A stretch of 64,000 nucleotides of DNA from JALYRV01 sp040902895 (GCA_040902895.1 JBBDWL010000078.1:1-64000), one strand, 5' to 3'; shown: positions 32,843-42,569, counted from the first letter of the stretch. A program made the numbers and translations. Notes: generated from the sequence alone by a model not told the origin.

Positions 32843-35617
32843 ATGAAGCTCGCGTCAGTGCTCTCGTGTTCCGTCGTGATTCTGGCGATGCCGGCAGCGC
32901 TGCATGCGCAGACGGCCGTCGTCGCCGCCGGCATGGCCAGCCGAATGGTCGCACCGGTTATGGGCGTGCGCGAAAGAGTAGATGTCCTGGCGAAACGCAC
33001 CGACGCTGGCGAGACGTCTGCGAAGTCCGTCCTCACCGACCTGCAGCTGCGCAACATGCCGGCGCCCGGACGGCGGATCAAGAACCTGTTTCTGCAGACT
33101 CCGGCGACGCAGATAGAACCGGAGTGCGGCGGCTTTTCGATTTCGGGGCAGAAAGGCGTCTACACCAGCTTCAACGTCGACGGCGGCGACTACACGAGCT
33201 CGCACTTCTGCGGTCACGTCGAGATGTCGCCAAGCTTCACCGTCGAGGCGCTCGAAGAGCTGCAGGTGCTGCGCAGTACGTTTTCGGCGGAGTTCGGCCG
33301 ATCCACGGGCGGAATCATCAATCTGGCGACCAAGGCCGGCACCAACCAGTTCCGCGGCTCGCTCTTCCATCTGTTCCGCCACGACGCGTTGACCAAAGAC
33401 GATCCGTTCGGCCGGCGGCAGATTCACAGCGGCAACCAGGCCGGCGGATCGTTCGGCGGTCCCATCAGAAAAGATCGCACCTTTTTCTTCGTGGCGTCCG
33501 AGGTCCAATACAACTCAAAGCCGGTCGAGGTGCGCTACGACCAGCTCGATCTGTTGAAGCTTCGCGGCACGCCCGGCGCCGAGGCGCTGCTCGCGGTCGC
33601 ACCGGAAAACGGTCTCACCGCCGTCAGCGAGCTGCAATCGAGCGTCAACCGCCTCGACCACCGGTTCTCGGAGAGCCATGGGCTCGTCGCGCGGGCGGAT
33701 GTCACGCGCAGCAAGATCAGCAACTCGGTCGGTTCGTTCATCAACACCAACGGGCTCGGCGCCGATTCCATTACGAATCGCGATGTCGTGAACGCGTCGC
33801 CGACCAGCAACCGGACGAACGTCACGGGCTTCCTGCAGCTGACGTCCGTAGTGGGGCCGCGGCATGTGAACGAGCTGCGGGTTCAGGTCGCGCGTGAGTT
33901 CCGTCCGTGGAATCCTGGCAGCGGACCCGAGGTCACGGTGCGTGACGGAGCGCCGTTCCGGACCATTGCCATCTATGGACCGCAGGCGACCGGCCTCGGT
34001 TATGGCAACGTCGGGTACGACTTCACCGACACGCGGTATCAGTTCGTCGAGAGCTTCTCGATCGTGACCGGCGCCCACACGATGAAGAGCGGTGTCGATG
34101 CGAACTTCGTGTTCTCACGCGTGGTGTTCGACCCCGGCCAGAACGGCATCTATCGCTTCGACGGTCTCACGAACTATCTCGCGCGCCGGCCCAGCCAGTA
34201 CACGCAGTTCGCCGGCTCGGGCACGATCGACGCGCACAAACATCAGATTGCGTTCTATCTGCAGGACGAGTGGCGCGTGCTGCCGGGCCTCACCATCAGT
34301 CCCGGATTCCGGTACGAGTTGGCATTGTTCGCCGACTACATGCCGGCCACGGTTCCGCAGAACCGGCATCCGCTCGCGACGGAGATCCCCGACGACAAAG
34401 GGATGTTCGGGCCGCGGCTCGGCGTGGCCTGGGACGTGCGCCGCGACGCGAAAACGGTGTTGCGGGCGGCCGCGGGCGTCTTCTACGCGCCGCCGTACAT
34501 CACGCTGTTCGAGCAGGCCATGGCCAGCAACGGCGGGAATCCGGAGATCAGCAGCAACGTCAGTCTGAACACCACCGCCGAGATCCTGAATGCTTTCGCC
34601 AGCATGGGAATAGATCTGTCAAAGGCTCCGCTCGGCACCTTGCCGGCCTTCACGCTTGCCCAGCTGAATCAGCTGTCGAATCCGGCCTCTCGGCTCGCGC
34701 GGTCGACCAGCGTCTTTTACTTCGATCCTGATTTCCGTCTGCCGCGCGCGATTCACTGGCGAGCCGCGCTCGAGCAGCAGATCCTGCGCGGACTGATCGC
34801 GACCATCGACTACACGCAGATCGATGTGTCGCGGATGGACCGCGTGCGCGACATCAATCTTCCGGCGCCCACGGTCGACGCGGCGGGACGCCCGGTCTAT
34901 ACGCCGAGCTCCGCGGTCAGCGTCAACACGCTGCGGCCGGATCCGCGATTTGGCCCGGTGTACGTCACCGAATCCACGGCGCGCTCGAACTACAAAGCGG
35001 TGACCGCGGCGCTGAGCCTGCGCCGGACGCGCGTCACGGCCGACGCCAGCTACACCCTTGGGTTCAGCAGAAGTGACGATGACCATGAGAACGGCGGCTT
35101 CAGCAGCGCGTTCTACACCGACGTGAACAACCTCGAGAACGAATACAGCTGGTCGAACATCGATCAGCGGCACCAGTTCGCCGCCAACGGCGTGGTCTTT
35201 CTGCCGCGCGGGCTGCAGGTGGCGACGCAGATGCGGTTCAACTCGGGCCGGCCGTTCAGCGCGCGCACCGGCACAGACTCGAATCGCGACGGCGTTGCCA
35301 ACGACCGCCCGCTCAGTAACGGCCGCGTCGTCCGGCGCAATACATTCAGGAACCGCGGTTTTTCAGATGTGAGCCTGAGAATCCAGAAGAACTTTCTGGT
35401 GCGCGGCAGGAACCTGTCGGCATTCGTGGAAGGGTTCAACGTGTTCGATGCCGACAACGTAGAGACGACGCAGACCACGTATGGAAACGATCTCTCCGTG
35501 CCGAGCACGAACCCCAACTTCGGGCAGGTGAAGGACGCCGGCCGCAAGTACATCCTCGGCAGCACGCTCAGGACCACGCCCTTTCAGGTGCAGCTTGGGC
35601 TGCGGGTCCAGTTCTAG
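32843..35617 (+). CDS. TonB-dependent outer-membrane receptor
   Basis: About 924 aa with a signal peptide (SVVILAMPAALHAQ). The plug shows VYTSFNVDGGDYTSS, EALEELQVLRSTFSAEFGRS and GGIINLATKAGTNQFRGSLF. Many amphipathic barrel strands follow, and the protein ends LGLRVQF with the C-terminal Phe used by BamA. The N-terminal carboxypeptidase-like domain common in acidobacterial receptors of this class is absent, so the protein is shorter than most. ATG 32843 has GGAGG upstream; 32831 is an alternative. The thioredoxin-TPR gene starts two bases after its stop. Substrate unknown, likely glycan-derived in view of the beta-helix neighbour. Confidence 0.88.
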   Translation: MKLASVLSCSVVILAMPAALHAQTAVVAAGMASRMVAPVMGVRERVDVLAKRTDAGETSAKSVLTDLQLRNMPAPGRRIKNLFLQTPATQIEPECGGFSISGQKGVYTSFNVDGGDYTSSHFCGHVEMSPSFTVEALEELQVLRSTFSAEFGRSTGGIINLATKAGTNQFRGSLFHLFRHDALTKDDPFGRRQIHSGNQAGGSFGGPIRKDRTFFFVASEVQYNSKPVEVRYDQLDLLKLRGTPGAEALLAVAPENGLTAVSELQSSVNRLDHRFSESHGLVARADVTRSKISNSVGSFINTNGLGADSITNRDVVNASPTSNRTNVTGFLQLTSVVGPRHVNELRVQVAREFRPWNPGSGPEVTVRDGAPFRTIAIYGPQATGLGYGNVGYDFTDTRYQFVESFSIVTGAHTMKSGVDANFVFSRVVFDPGQNGIYRFDGLTNYLARRPSQYTQFAGSGTIDAHKHQIAFYLQDEWRVLPGLTISPGFRYELALFADYMPATVPQNRHPLATEIPDDKGMFGPRLGVAWDVRRDAKTVLRAAAGVFYAPPYITLFEQAMASNGGNPEISSNVSLNTTAEILNAFASMGIDLSKAPLGTLPAFTLAQLNQLSNPASRLARSTSVFYFDPDFRLPRAIHWRAALEQQILRGLIATIDYTQIDVSRMDRVRDINLPAPTVDAAGRPVYTPSSAVSVNTLRPDPRFGPVYVTESTARSNYKAVTAALSLRRTRVTADASYTLGFSRSDDDHENGGFSSAFYTDVNNLENEYSWSNIDQRHQFAANGVVFLPRGLQVATQMRFNSGRPFSARTGTDSNRDGVANDRPLSNGRVVRRNTFRNRGFSDVSLRIQKNFLVRGRNLSAFVEGFNVFDADNVETTQTTYGNDLSVPSTNPNFGQVKDAGRKYILGSTLRTTPFQVQLGLRVQF

Positions 35618-35619
35618 CC

Positions 35620-36456
35620 ATGAATGTGTCGCGGCTGTCACGATCGCTGATTGTTGCGATGGCGTTGCTTGGCTACGCCGTTGAGGCGCGGGCCGGCGAA
35701 ATCTCGTGGTACACGGATCTCAAGACGGCCAGTGCCGCGGCGCAGAAGGCCAACCTTCCGATGTTCATCGACTTCTGGGCCGAGTGGTGCGCGCCCTGCA
35801 TTGCGATGGACGCGCACGTGTACACGAACCCGAATGTGATCGCGGTGTTCAAGCGCAGGATCATCGGCGTGCGGCTCCATTTCGACATGCATCGCGAGCT
35901 CGCACGCACCTATAACGTCGGGGCGCTGCCGCACCTGGTGTTCGCGAACTCTCACGGCATGCCGCTGGTCTTTCATCGCGGCTTTCTGGGCGCCGGCGAT
36001 CTGACGAATGTCGTGAATGCGATCCCGCCCATCGCGGAGATCAACAGCCTCGACGTGCGGCTGCGGCAAGACAGGAACAGCTTTGCCGATCTGCTCGCGA
36101 TGGCGCGCGCGCTGCGCACGGCGGGATTCTTCGAGGCCGGCACGGCGTACTACGACCGGGCCTCACGACATACCCGCGCTCGCACCAGCGCCGAGCTGCG
36201 GCAGTCGATCCTGTACGAGATGGCGTTGAGTTTCCTCGAACTGAGGGACGGCGCACGCGCGGCCGCGCTGCTGGAAAAATCCCTGAAGGAGCGCCCCGGC
36301 AGTGTCGCCGAACCGGAGTTCCTGCTCGCGTTGGGCCGCGCCTATGTGATGAGCGGCATGCACGCCAAAGCCCGGCAGTCCTTCGATGCGATCGTCCGGT
36401 ACTACCCGCAAACGGCGGCGGCGGCGAAGGCACGCGTACTCATGAACAGCCAGTAG
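35620..36456 (+). CDS. periplasmic thioredoxin-like protein with TPR tail
   Basis: A 278-aa protein with a signal peptide (SLIVAMALLGYAVEARAG). The thioredoxin domain has the active site DFWAEWCAPCIAMD and a cis-Pro in VGALPHLVFAN. Residues about 150-278 are helical repeats (AMARALRTAGFFEAGTAYYD, FLLALGRAYVMSGMHAKARQ). It is coupled to the TonB receptor, two bases after its stop. A role in disulfide handling or assembly of the receptor or its cargo is inferred. Confidence 0.85.
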   Translation: MNVSRLSRSLIVAMALLGYAVEARAGEISWYTDLKTASAAAQKANLPMFIDFWAEWCAPCIAMDAHVYTNPNVIAVFKRRIIGVRLHFDMHRELARTYNVGALPHLVFANSHGMPLVFHRGFLGAGDLTNVVNAIPPIAEINSLDVRLRQDRNSFADLLAMARALRTAGFFEAGTAYYDRASRHTRARTSAELRQSILYEMALSFLELRDGARAAALLEKSLKERPGSVAEPEFLLALGRAYVMSGMHAKARQSFDAIVRYYPQTAAAAKARVLMNSQ

Positions 36457-36488
36457 GCGCGGCGCCCGGCGGCTCAGCTCAGCCGAGC

Positions 36489-36716
36489 ATGAGTGTGGCG
36501 ATCACCAAGGGCGCGGTCTTTCAGCCGGGCGCGCCGCGAAACCTCTTTGCCGTGGCCGGCACGCCGGGCCTCGTCAACGGCCTGTTCTACCACGTGATGC
36601 CCGACGGCCGCCGGTTCGTCATGCCCAAGGAGGCTCCGCGGCCTGCCGCATCCGCGACGGTCGCGCCGCATATCATCGCCGTCCTCGACTGGACGAGCGA
36701 GTTGCGGCGGAAATAA
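36489..36716 (+). pseudogene. C-terminal scrap of a TolB-propeller kinase
   Basis: The 75-codon frame reads KGAVFQPGAPRNLFAVAG, YHVMPDGRRFVMPKE and HIIAVLDWTSELRRK. This is the closing strand set and tail (V-L-N/D-W-T-x-EL) of TolB-propeller proteins such as the kinase at 19798. The rest of the gene is missing. It overlaps the tail of the peptidase gene on the other strand. Confidence 0.65.
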
Positions 36717-38445
36717 TCCACGCATCCACTCGCTGCTCCAGCATGTCGAGCGGCAGCGAGCCGCCGAGCAGCAGTGTGTCGTGGAACTCGCGCACGTCGA
36801 AACGATCGCCAAGCGCCTTCTCGGCCTTCGCGCGCAACTCCTTGAACTTCAGCTCGCCAATCTTGTAGGCGAGCGCCTGGCCCGGCCACGAGATATAGCG
36901 CAGCAGCTCGGTCTCGATGTTGTGCGGCGCGAGCGCGGAGTTTTCGGCGAAGCACGCGCGCGCCGGGTCGATCGTCCAGCCCTTCCAGTGGATGCCGGTG
37001 TCGGCGACCAGGCGGCACGCGCGCCACATTTCGTATGACAGCTTGCCGAACCGCTCGTAGGGATCGCGATAGACGCCCATCTCGAGGCCGAGAAATTCGG
37101 AGTAAAGTCCCCAGCCCTCGACGAACGCGGTCACGAACGTGTTGCGCCGGAACCACGGCTGGTCGCCGCGTTCCTGCATGATCGCCACCTGCAGATGATG
37201 ACCGGGCACGGCTTCGTGCACCGTGAGCGCCGGGAGCTCGTAGAGGGGCCGCTGATCGAGCTTGCCGGTGTTGACGATGTAGCCGCCTGCGACGCCGTTC
37301 TGCATGGACCCCTGGAAGTAGCGGCCGGTCGTGTACTGGTCTTCGATCTCGCGCGGTACCTCGCGCACGTCATACGGCAGTCGGGGCAGCGAGTGGCGAA
37401 AGAGCTTCGGCAGCTGGCCGTCGGCGCGCTTGGCGATCTCCGACGCTTTTTCGAGCAGATCCTGCCGCGTCTTGGCGTAGAAGCGCTGATCGGTGCGCAG
37501 CCACTGCAGAAATTCCGGGAACGTGCCCTGGAAGTCGGCCGCCTTCATCTGGATCTGCATTTCGGCGCGGATGCGCGCAACTTCCGCACGGCCGATCTCG
37601 TGGATCTCGTCGGGCGTCATCGACGTTGTCGTGAACGATCGAACGAGGAACTCGTAGTACGGCCGGCCTTCTTTGAGCGATCCCACTCCAAGTCCCGGAC
37701 GTGCGTTTGGCAGATACTCCGATTCGAGCATGCGCAGCCAGTCGCGCCGCGCGGCGGCGATGGGTCCGGCGGCGATCTCGCGCGCGCGCTCGCGGAGCGA
37801 CGCGGCGTCGGAGGCGCTGATGGAGGCCGGCAGCGCGGCAAGCGGGATCAGCAGCGGATCGTCAGTGGCAGTCAGCGCCGCTTCGGCCTTCGCGATGGCA
37901 ATCGCGCCTTCGACGACCGAGCGCGGTTGCGTGAAGCCGGTGGCGAGGCCGCGGCGCGCGTTCGCGATATTCTCCTGGATCAGTCGCGGCGCGGCCTGCA
38001 GGCGCGAGAGCCACGCGCCGGCATCGTCGCGCGTCGCGATCGCGGTCGTGCGGGCGACGTAGCCAAGATTCGCGCTCTCGCCGCCTTCATTAATGAAGGC
38101 GACGCGAGCCGGATCGAACGCGGCCGCTTCGATGCGCTCGCGCACCAGCCGCGCCAGGAACGCGTGATTGAAGGCGTCGTTGTCGCTCAACGCTTTCGGA
38201 TCGAGTGCCGCGAGCCGCGCCTGGAATGTCTTCAGCGCCGCGAGCCGCCGCGCATCGGCCTCCGGGGTAATCTCCGGGAGCCTTGCGAGCGCGGCGCGAT
38301 CCCCTTCGAGCGCGGCCGCGTACGGATCCTCACGGCGCTCGAACGCTTCCCAGTCGGCGACGATCGATGCCCAGGTGGTGGCGGGCTGAGGAGTCTGAGC
38401 AGACAGGAGGATCGCAGAGAGAGCGGCGGCGGCGCGGATGGACAT
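36673..38445 (-). CDS. DUF885-family secreted metallopeptidase-like protein
   Basis: About 590 aa from ATG 38445, with a signal peptide (AAALSAILLSAQTPQ). Long helical domain. The signature is TVHEAVPGHHLQVAIMQERG, an HExxxGH-type zinc motif, followed by FVEGWGLYSEFLG with a downstream Glu. DUF885 proteins are thought to be zinc carboxypeptidases or esterases acting in the envelope. The longer start at 38508 would read through the structured element at 38486-38558, so I rejected it. Confidence 0.85.
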   Translation of the reverse strand: MSIRAAAALSAILLSAQTPQPATTWASIVADWEAFERREDPYAAALEGDRAALARLPEITPEADARRLAALKTFQARLAALDPKALSDNDAFNHAFLARLVRERIEAAAFDPARVAFINEGGESANLGYVARTTAIATRDDAGAWLSRLQAAPRLIQENIANARRGLATGFTQPRSVVEGAIAIAKAEAALTATDDPLLIPLAALPASISASDAASLRERAREIAAGPIAAARRDWLRMLESEYLPNARPGLGVGSLKEGRPYYEFLVRSFTTTSMTPDEIHEIGRAEVARIRAEMQIQMKAADFQGTFPEFLQWLRTDQRFYAKTRQDLLEKASEIAKRADGQLPKLFRHSLPRLPYDVREVPREIEDQYTTGRYFQGSMQNGVAGGYIVNTGKLDQRPLYELPALTVHEAVPGHHLQVAIMQERGDQPWFRRNTFVTAFVEGWGLYSEFLGLEMGVYRDPYERFGKLSYEMWRACRLVADTGIHWKGWTIDPARACFAENSALAPHNIETELLRYISWPGQALAYKIGELKFKELRAKAEKALGDRFDVREFHDTLLLGGSLPLDMLEQRVDAWIISAATRSSSRGRR

Positions 38446-38485
38446 GGGGAAACGATACTTCAGCGCTGATAGAACTGTGCGCATA

Positions 38486-38558
38486 GCCGAATCTGCAACG
38501 GCCGGCACGACGTTCGCCGTACTCTGGCCGGCCAGAGTCCTGAGAAATCCGTGCCGGC
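38486..38558. ncRNA. conserved 73-nt hairpin element, copy B
   Basis: ACTCTGGCC-GGCCAGAGT is a perfect 18-bp palindrome. An outer stem GCCGGCACG pairs with CGTGCCGGC at the end of the element. It lies between the divergent peptidase and VWFA genes. Aligns to 28360-28432. Confidence 0.5.
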
Positions 38559-38673
38559 GCGGGGCCCGTGAGCGCGCGACGCACAGGGCTCTCGACCATC
38601 GCGTACACTGGTACGTGCCAGCCTCGCCGAAATTGTGCCCGGCTTATTTATGCGCCCGAAGAGCTCATCAGTG

Positions 38674-39642
38674 ATGCGCGTCATCCCTACAGTCGTGCTC
38701 GCGGCGGTCGCGTGCGCGGTTGTCTCCGCCGCTGGGCAGCAGCCGCCGCAGCAGCAACAGCCGGTCTTTCGCGCCGGCGCCGACACGGTGCGCGTCTTCG
38801 TCACCGTGACCGACGGGGAAGGCGGCATCGTTACCGGCCTCACGCAGGACAAGTTCGAGATCCGCGACGAGGGAAAGCCGCAGCCCATTACCGTCTTCGA
38901 CGACTCGCCGAAGCCGATCCAACTCATCGTCATGCTCGACGTATCGGGCAGCATGGAGGGCAATCTGGGATTGCTTCGCGCCGCCGCGCGCCAGCTGTTC
39001 GCGCGGCTCGCGCCCGAAGATGTCGCGCGTCTCGGCACGTTCGGCAAAGACATCGTGATCAGTCCCGAGTGGACGCGCGATGCGCGCGCGCTCGACAGCG
39101 CGCTGCCGGTGGAGATCGATCCCAATGCACCGACGCCGCTCTGGCGAGCGCTCGACGATGCGATGAAGGCGTTCGATACGGCATCGGACCGGCGCCGCGT
39201 GGTGCTGGTGCTCAGCGACGGCCGCGACAGCGGACCGATGCTCGGCAGGCGCTTCATCAGCCAGGCCGAAGTGATTCAGCGCGCGATCAGGGAAGACGTG
39301 ATGGTGTACGGCATCGGCATGCGGAGCCGCGGCCAGCGACAGGCGCGTCCGCCGATCGGCATCGGCGCAGGCGGCCTCTCAGCGGCGATGAGGGCCGACG
39401 AGCCGGATCCCGCCCTCGCGCGCACCGCTCTCGAGACCGGCGGTGGCTACCTGGACGTGCGGCCGCGCGACGATCTCGGCGCGGCGTTCGCGCGCGTGGC
39501 CGACGAGCTGCACAGCCAGTATCTGCTTGGCTTCGCCCCGCCGAAACGCGACGGCAAGAAACACGACATCGACGTGAAGCTGTCGGATCGCGGTCTCGAA
39601 CCGCGCGCGCGCAAGAGCTACATCGCGCCGAAGGGAAATTAG
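38674..39642 (+). CDS. VWFA-related acidobacterial secreted protein
   Basis: A protein of about 322 aa. Signal peptide (VVLAAVACAVVSAAGQ), then a short beta domain (DTVRVFVTVTDGEGGIVTGL, FEIRDEGKPQPITVF) and a von Willebrand A domain. The metal-ion site is seen in VMLDVSGSMEGN and later VVLVLSDGRDSG. The layout fits the TIGR03436 family, which is found mainly in Acidobacteriota and is the best taxonomic marker here. It probably mediates protein or surface contacts. ATG 38674 is chosen; 38635 and 38650 are in frame. Confidence 0.85.
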   Translation: MRVIPTVVLAAVACAVVSAAGQQPPQQQQPVFRAGADTVRVFVTVTDGEGGIVTGLTQDKFEIRDEGKPQPITVFDDSPKPIQLIVMLDVSGSMEGNLGLLRAAARQLFARLAPEDVARLGTFGKDIVISPEWTRDARALDSALPVEIDPNAPTPLWRALDDAMKAFDTASDRRRVVLVLSDGRDSGPMLGRRFISQAEVIQRAIREDVMVYGIGMRSRGQRQARPPIGIGAGGLSAAMRADEPDPALARTALETGGGYLDVRPRDDLGAAFARVADELHSQYLLGFAPPKRDGKKHDIDVKLSDRGLEPRARKSYIAPKGN

Positions 39643-40184
39643 ATGCGGCGCAGACGGCGGCCGCGGTGCTGTCGCAGTCGCCGCCGTACGCCGAGCCAGA
39701 ACACGAAGTAATACCCCAGCACCACAGCGCCGGCGGCCATCGCGCCGGCGACACCCGCCTCAACGAACCACGAATCGCCTGACAGCCCGGCCCGCCACGA
39801 TTCCCACGCGCGCCAGCATCCATACAGGATGCGTGCGGTGACGATGAGTGTGAGAGCGAGCACGAGCGGGCGATTGGGCGTGTAGTGAAGTGAGTCGAGG
39901 CCCGGCTCCCATCGGGTGAGCCACAATCCGACGACGCCGAGCGCGCACCCGCCTGCGAGTCCCGCCGCGGTGTACAAGAGCGCGTTCGGGACCCAGATGT
40001 TCGTCAGCGCTGCCGCGGTGACGAAAATGACGACGGAGAGCGCGAGCGCGAACAGATTGAGCGCCGCGAGCCAGCCGCGTGCGCGCTGGCGCGACGTTCC
40101 CACCTGATACCGCCGCACGATCCCGACGGGGATCAGGATGATCACTGCCAGCACGAGCAGGACGGGGATGATCAGCAGCGGCAT
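39639..40184 (-). CDS. integral membrane protein of unknown function
   Basis: A 181-aa protein with about five membrane helices (LLIIPVLLVLAVIILIPVGI, LNLFALALSVVIFVTAAALT, LLYTAAGLAGGCALGVVGLW, then two more), and a strongly basic C-terminus. I set the start at 40184 because upstream codons belong to the antisense of the kinase gene. It is convergent with, and overlaps by four bases, the VWFA gene. Confidence 0.75.
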   Translation of the reverse strand: MPLLIIPVLLVLAVIILIPVGIVRRYQVGTSRQRARGWLAALNLFALALSVVIFVTAAALTNIWVPNALLYTAAGLAGGCALGVVGLWLTRWEPGLDSLHYTPNRPLVLALTLIVTARILYGCWRAWESWRAGLSGDSWFVEAGVAGAMAAGAVVLGYYFVFWLGVRRRLRQHRGRRLRRI

Positions 40185-40233
40185 GACGCTGCCGTGAGCG
40201 TACCGGAACCTGGCCCGGGGTGCGCACCCCACG

Positions 40234-40239
40234 TATAAT
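40234..40239 (+). promoter_or_regulatory. TATAAT -10 box, near-leaderless kinase
   Basis: A perfect TATAAT ends 11 bases before the TTG start of the kinase at 40251, so the transcript would have almost no leader. No good -35 is visible at the expected distance. Confidence 0.5.
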
Positions 40240-40250
40240 CCGCATCTCTC

Positions 40251-42542
40251 TTGGCGCTCCAACGATCCACCCGCCTCGGCCCGTACGAAATCCTGCACGC
40301 GATCGGCGCCGGCGGCATGGGCGAGGTGTATCGGGCGCGCGATACGCGGCTCGATCGCGCCGTCGCCATCAAGGTGTTGTCGGCGCACACAGCGGGCGAC
40401 GCGGCAGCCGCGGCACGTCTCGCGCGTGAAGCGCGCGCAGTCGCCGCCGTCGCGCATCCCAACGTGCTGGGCATTTTCGACGTCGGCGAGCACGAGGGCA
40501 TCGCCTTCGTCGTCACCGAGCTGCTCGAGGGCACGACCTTGCGCGACGAGATCGCCGGCGGCGCGCTGCCATACGAAACGGTTGTGAAGTACGCGCTGCA
40601 GATCGCGAACGGGCTCGCGGCCGCGCACGACAAGGGCATCGTCCATCGCGACCTCAAGCCCGAGAACCTGTTCGTCACGCGCGATCGGCGTCTGAAGATT
40701 CTCGACTTCGGCCTGGCGCGGCAGACCGATGCCGAACGCGCCGCAAGCGATGAGACGAAGCTGAACACGGGCACCAGTCCCGGGATGGTGATGGGCACGG
40801 CCGGATACATGTCGCCCGAGCAGGCGCGCGGGCAGGCCGTCGATCATCGCAGCGACATCTTCGCCTTCGGCGCCATCCTGTTCGAGATGCTCAGCGGCCG
40901 CCGCGCGTTTCGCGGCGACACGTCGGCCGATACGCTGGCCGCGATCATGCGTGACGACCCGCCCGACCTGCAGCAGCTCAATCCCTCCGTTCCGCTTGCG
41001 CTCTCACGGATCGTCGCGCGCTGTCTCGCGAAGCGTCCCGGGGAACGCTTTCACTCGACCCACGACCTGGCGCTCGCGCTCGAGGCCATCTCGGGCGCCG
41101 GGTCGGACGGCTCGAACGGCGCGGCCGTCCGGTCTTCGGAGAAGGGGATCGTCGTGCTGCCGTTCGAGAACATGAGTGCCGACGCCGACAACGAATTCTT
41201 CGCCGACGGGCTGACCGAGGAAATCATCTCGGACTTGTCCAAGATCCACGACCTGCGCGTGATCTCGCGCACGTCGGCGATGCAATTGAAAGGACGGAAG
41301 GGCAACCTGCCGTCGCTCGTGCGCGAGCTGAACGTGCAGTACGTGCTCGAAGGCAGCGTGCGGAAGGCGGGCGACCGTCTGCGCATCAGCGCGCAGCTGA
41401 TCGATGCGGCCAGCGACACGCACATGTGGTCCGAGAAGTACAACGGCACGATGGAGGATGTCTTCGACATCCAGGAGCGCGTCGCGCGGGCGATTGTCGA
41501 CGCGCTGCGCGTGAAGCTGACGCCGGAAGAGAGCCGCGAGATCGCGAAGCGGCCTATCGAAGATCCGGCTGCATACGAGTGGTATCTGCGCGCGCGCGCG
41601 GGCCTCCTGAAGTTCACGGAGGAAGGGCTGCGATCGGCGTTGCGAGACATCGAACAGGGACTGGCAGCCGCCGGCGAGAACGTGATGCTGTTATCGGTGA
41701 AAGGCGAGGCTGCCTGGCAGCTGTTCAATCTCGGCGTGGTCACCGACCGCGGGCAACTCGACGAGGTGCGCAGAGTGGCCGAGCGCATCGAGGCGATCGA
41801 TCCCAGCTCGCCGCACGCGGACCGGCTGCGCGGGATGATTGCCGCTCACAGCGGCAGACTCGGCGAATGCGCCGCGCGGATGGGCAAGGTCATCACCGCC
41901 GGCGAAGCGGATGTGATGGCGATGGGGCTGTTCGTGTTCTCGTCGTCGATGACGGACAACGTCGAGGCCGCGCGGCCGGTCGTCGCCCGCATGATCGAGA
42001 TCGATCCACTCGAGCCGGTAGTGCTCGGCATGGCCGGTTTTGTCGAATTGCTGGACGGCCGGTTCGATGACGCGTTGAGCGTCAGCATGCGTGCGTACGA
42101 CGCGCATCGGCTGAACCCGATCGTCGCCGTCATGCACGTTGAAATTCTGGCGTCGGCAGGGCGCGTACATGAAGCCATTGCGGTCGCGGAAGCGATGGAG
42201 CGCGATCTGCCTGATGACAAGCTGACGTGGTTTCTGCAGGCGCTCAAATGGGGTCTTCAAGGGGAAGGCGAGCGTCTCGTGCAGTCGGTGACGCCGGAAC
42301 GGCGCGCCTGGGCAGCGGCCGATCCGCAATACACGCTGACGCTGGCCAATGCACACGCGCTCGCGGGCCGGCCCGATGAAGCGTTCGAATGGCTCGATGC
42401 CATGCTTCGCACCGGCGCGGTGCCGTACCGGTTCATCGCAACGGTCAATCCGCTGCTGTCGAAACTGCGCGCGGATCCGCGTTGGCCGGCGTTCCTCGAG
42501 CGGATGCGCGCGGCGCGGGCCGGGGTAGGGGCTAGCGCATAG
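40251..42542 (+). CDS. cytosolic Ser/Thr kinase with TolB-N and TPR domains
   Basis: 763 aa from a TTG start. Kinase domain at about 10-280: AIGAGGMGEVYRARDTRLDR, IVHRDLKPENLFV, ILDFGLAR and YMSPEQARGQAVD. Next a FlgO/TolB-N-like domain (IVVLPFENMSADADNEFFAD, EEIISDLSKIHDLRVISRTS, YVLEGSVRKAGDRLRISAQL), then TPR helices to the end. No membrane helix separates the parts, so unlike the kinases at 19798 and 29061 this one should be soluble. The same layout recurs in the next kinase (43243). Confidence 0.9.
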   Translation: MALQRSTRLGPYEILHAIGAGGMGEVYRARDTRLDRAVAIKVLSAHTAGDAAAAARLAREARAVAAVAHPNVLGIFDVGEHEGIAFVVTELLEGTTLRDEIAGGALPYETVVKYALQIANGLAAAHDKGIVHRDLKPENLFVTRDRRLKILDFGLARQTDAERAASDETKLNTGTSPGMVMGTAGYMSPEQARGQAVDHRSDIFAFGAILFEMLSGRRAFRGDTSADTLAAIMRDDPPDLQQLNPSVPLALSRIVARCLAKRPGERFHSTHDLALALEAISGAGSDGSNGAAVRSSEKGIVVLPFENMSADADNEFFADGLTEEIISDLSKIHDLRVISRTSAMQLKGRKGNLPSLVRELNVQYVLEGSVRKAGDRLRISAQLIDAASDTHMWSEKYNGTMEDVFDIQERVARAIVDALRVKLTPEESREIAKRPIEDPAAYEWYLRARAGLLKFTEEGLRSALRDIEQGLAAAGENVMLLSVKGEAAWQLFNLGVVTDRGQLDEVRRVAERIEAIDPSSPHADRLRGMIAAHSGRLGECAARMGKVITAGEADVMAMGLFVFSSSMTDNVEAARPVVARMIEIDPLEPVVLGMAGFVELLDGRFDDALSVSMRAYDAHRLNPIVAVMHVEILASAGRVHEAIAVAEAMERDLPDDKLTWFLQALKWGLQGEGERLVQSVTPERRAWAAADPQYTLTLANAHALAGRPDEAFEWLDAMLRTGAVPYRFIATVNPLLSKLRADPRWPAFLERMRAARAGVGASA

Positions 42543-42569
42543 AAGACGAGCCCTGATTGACATATCAAA

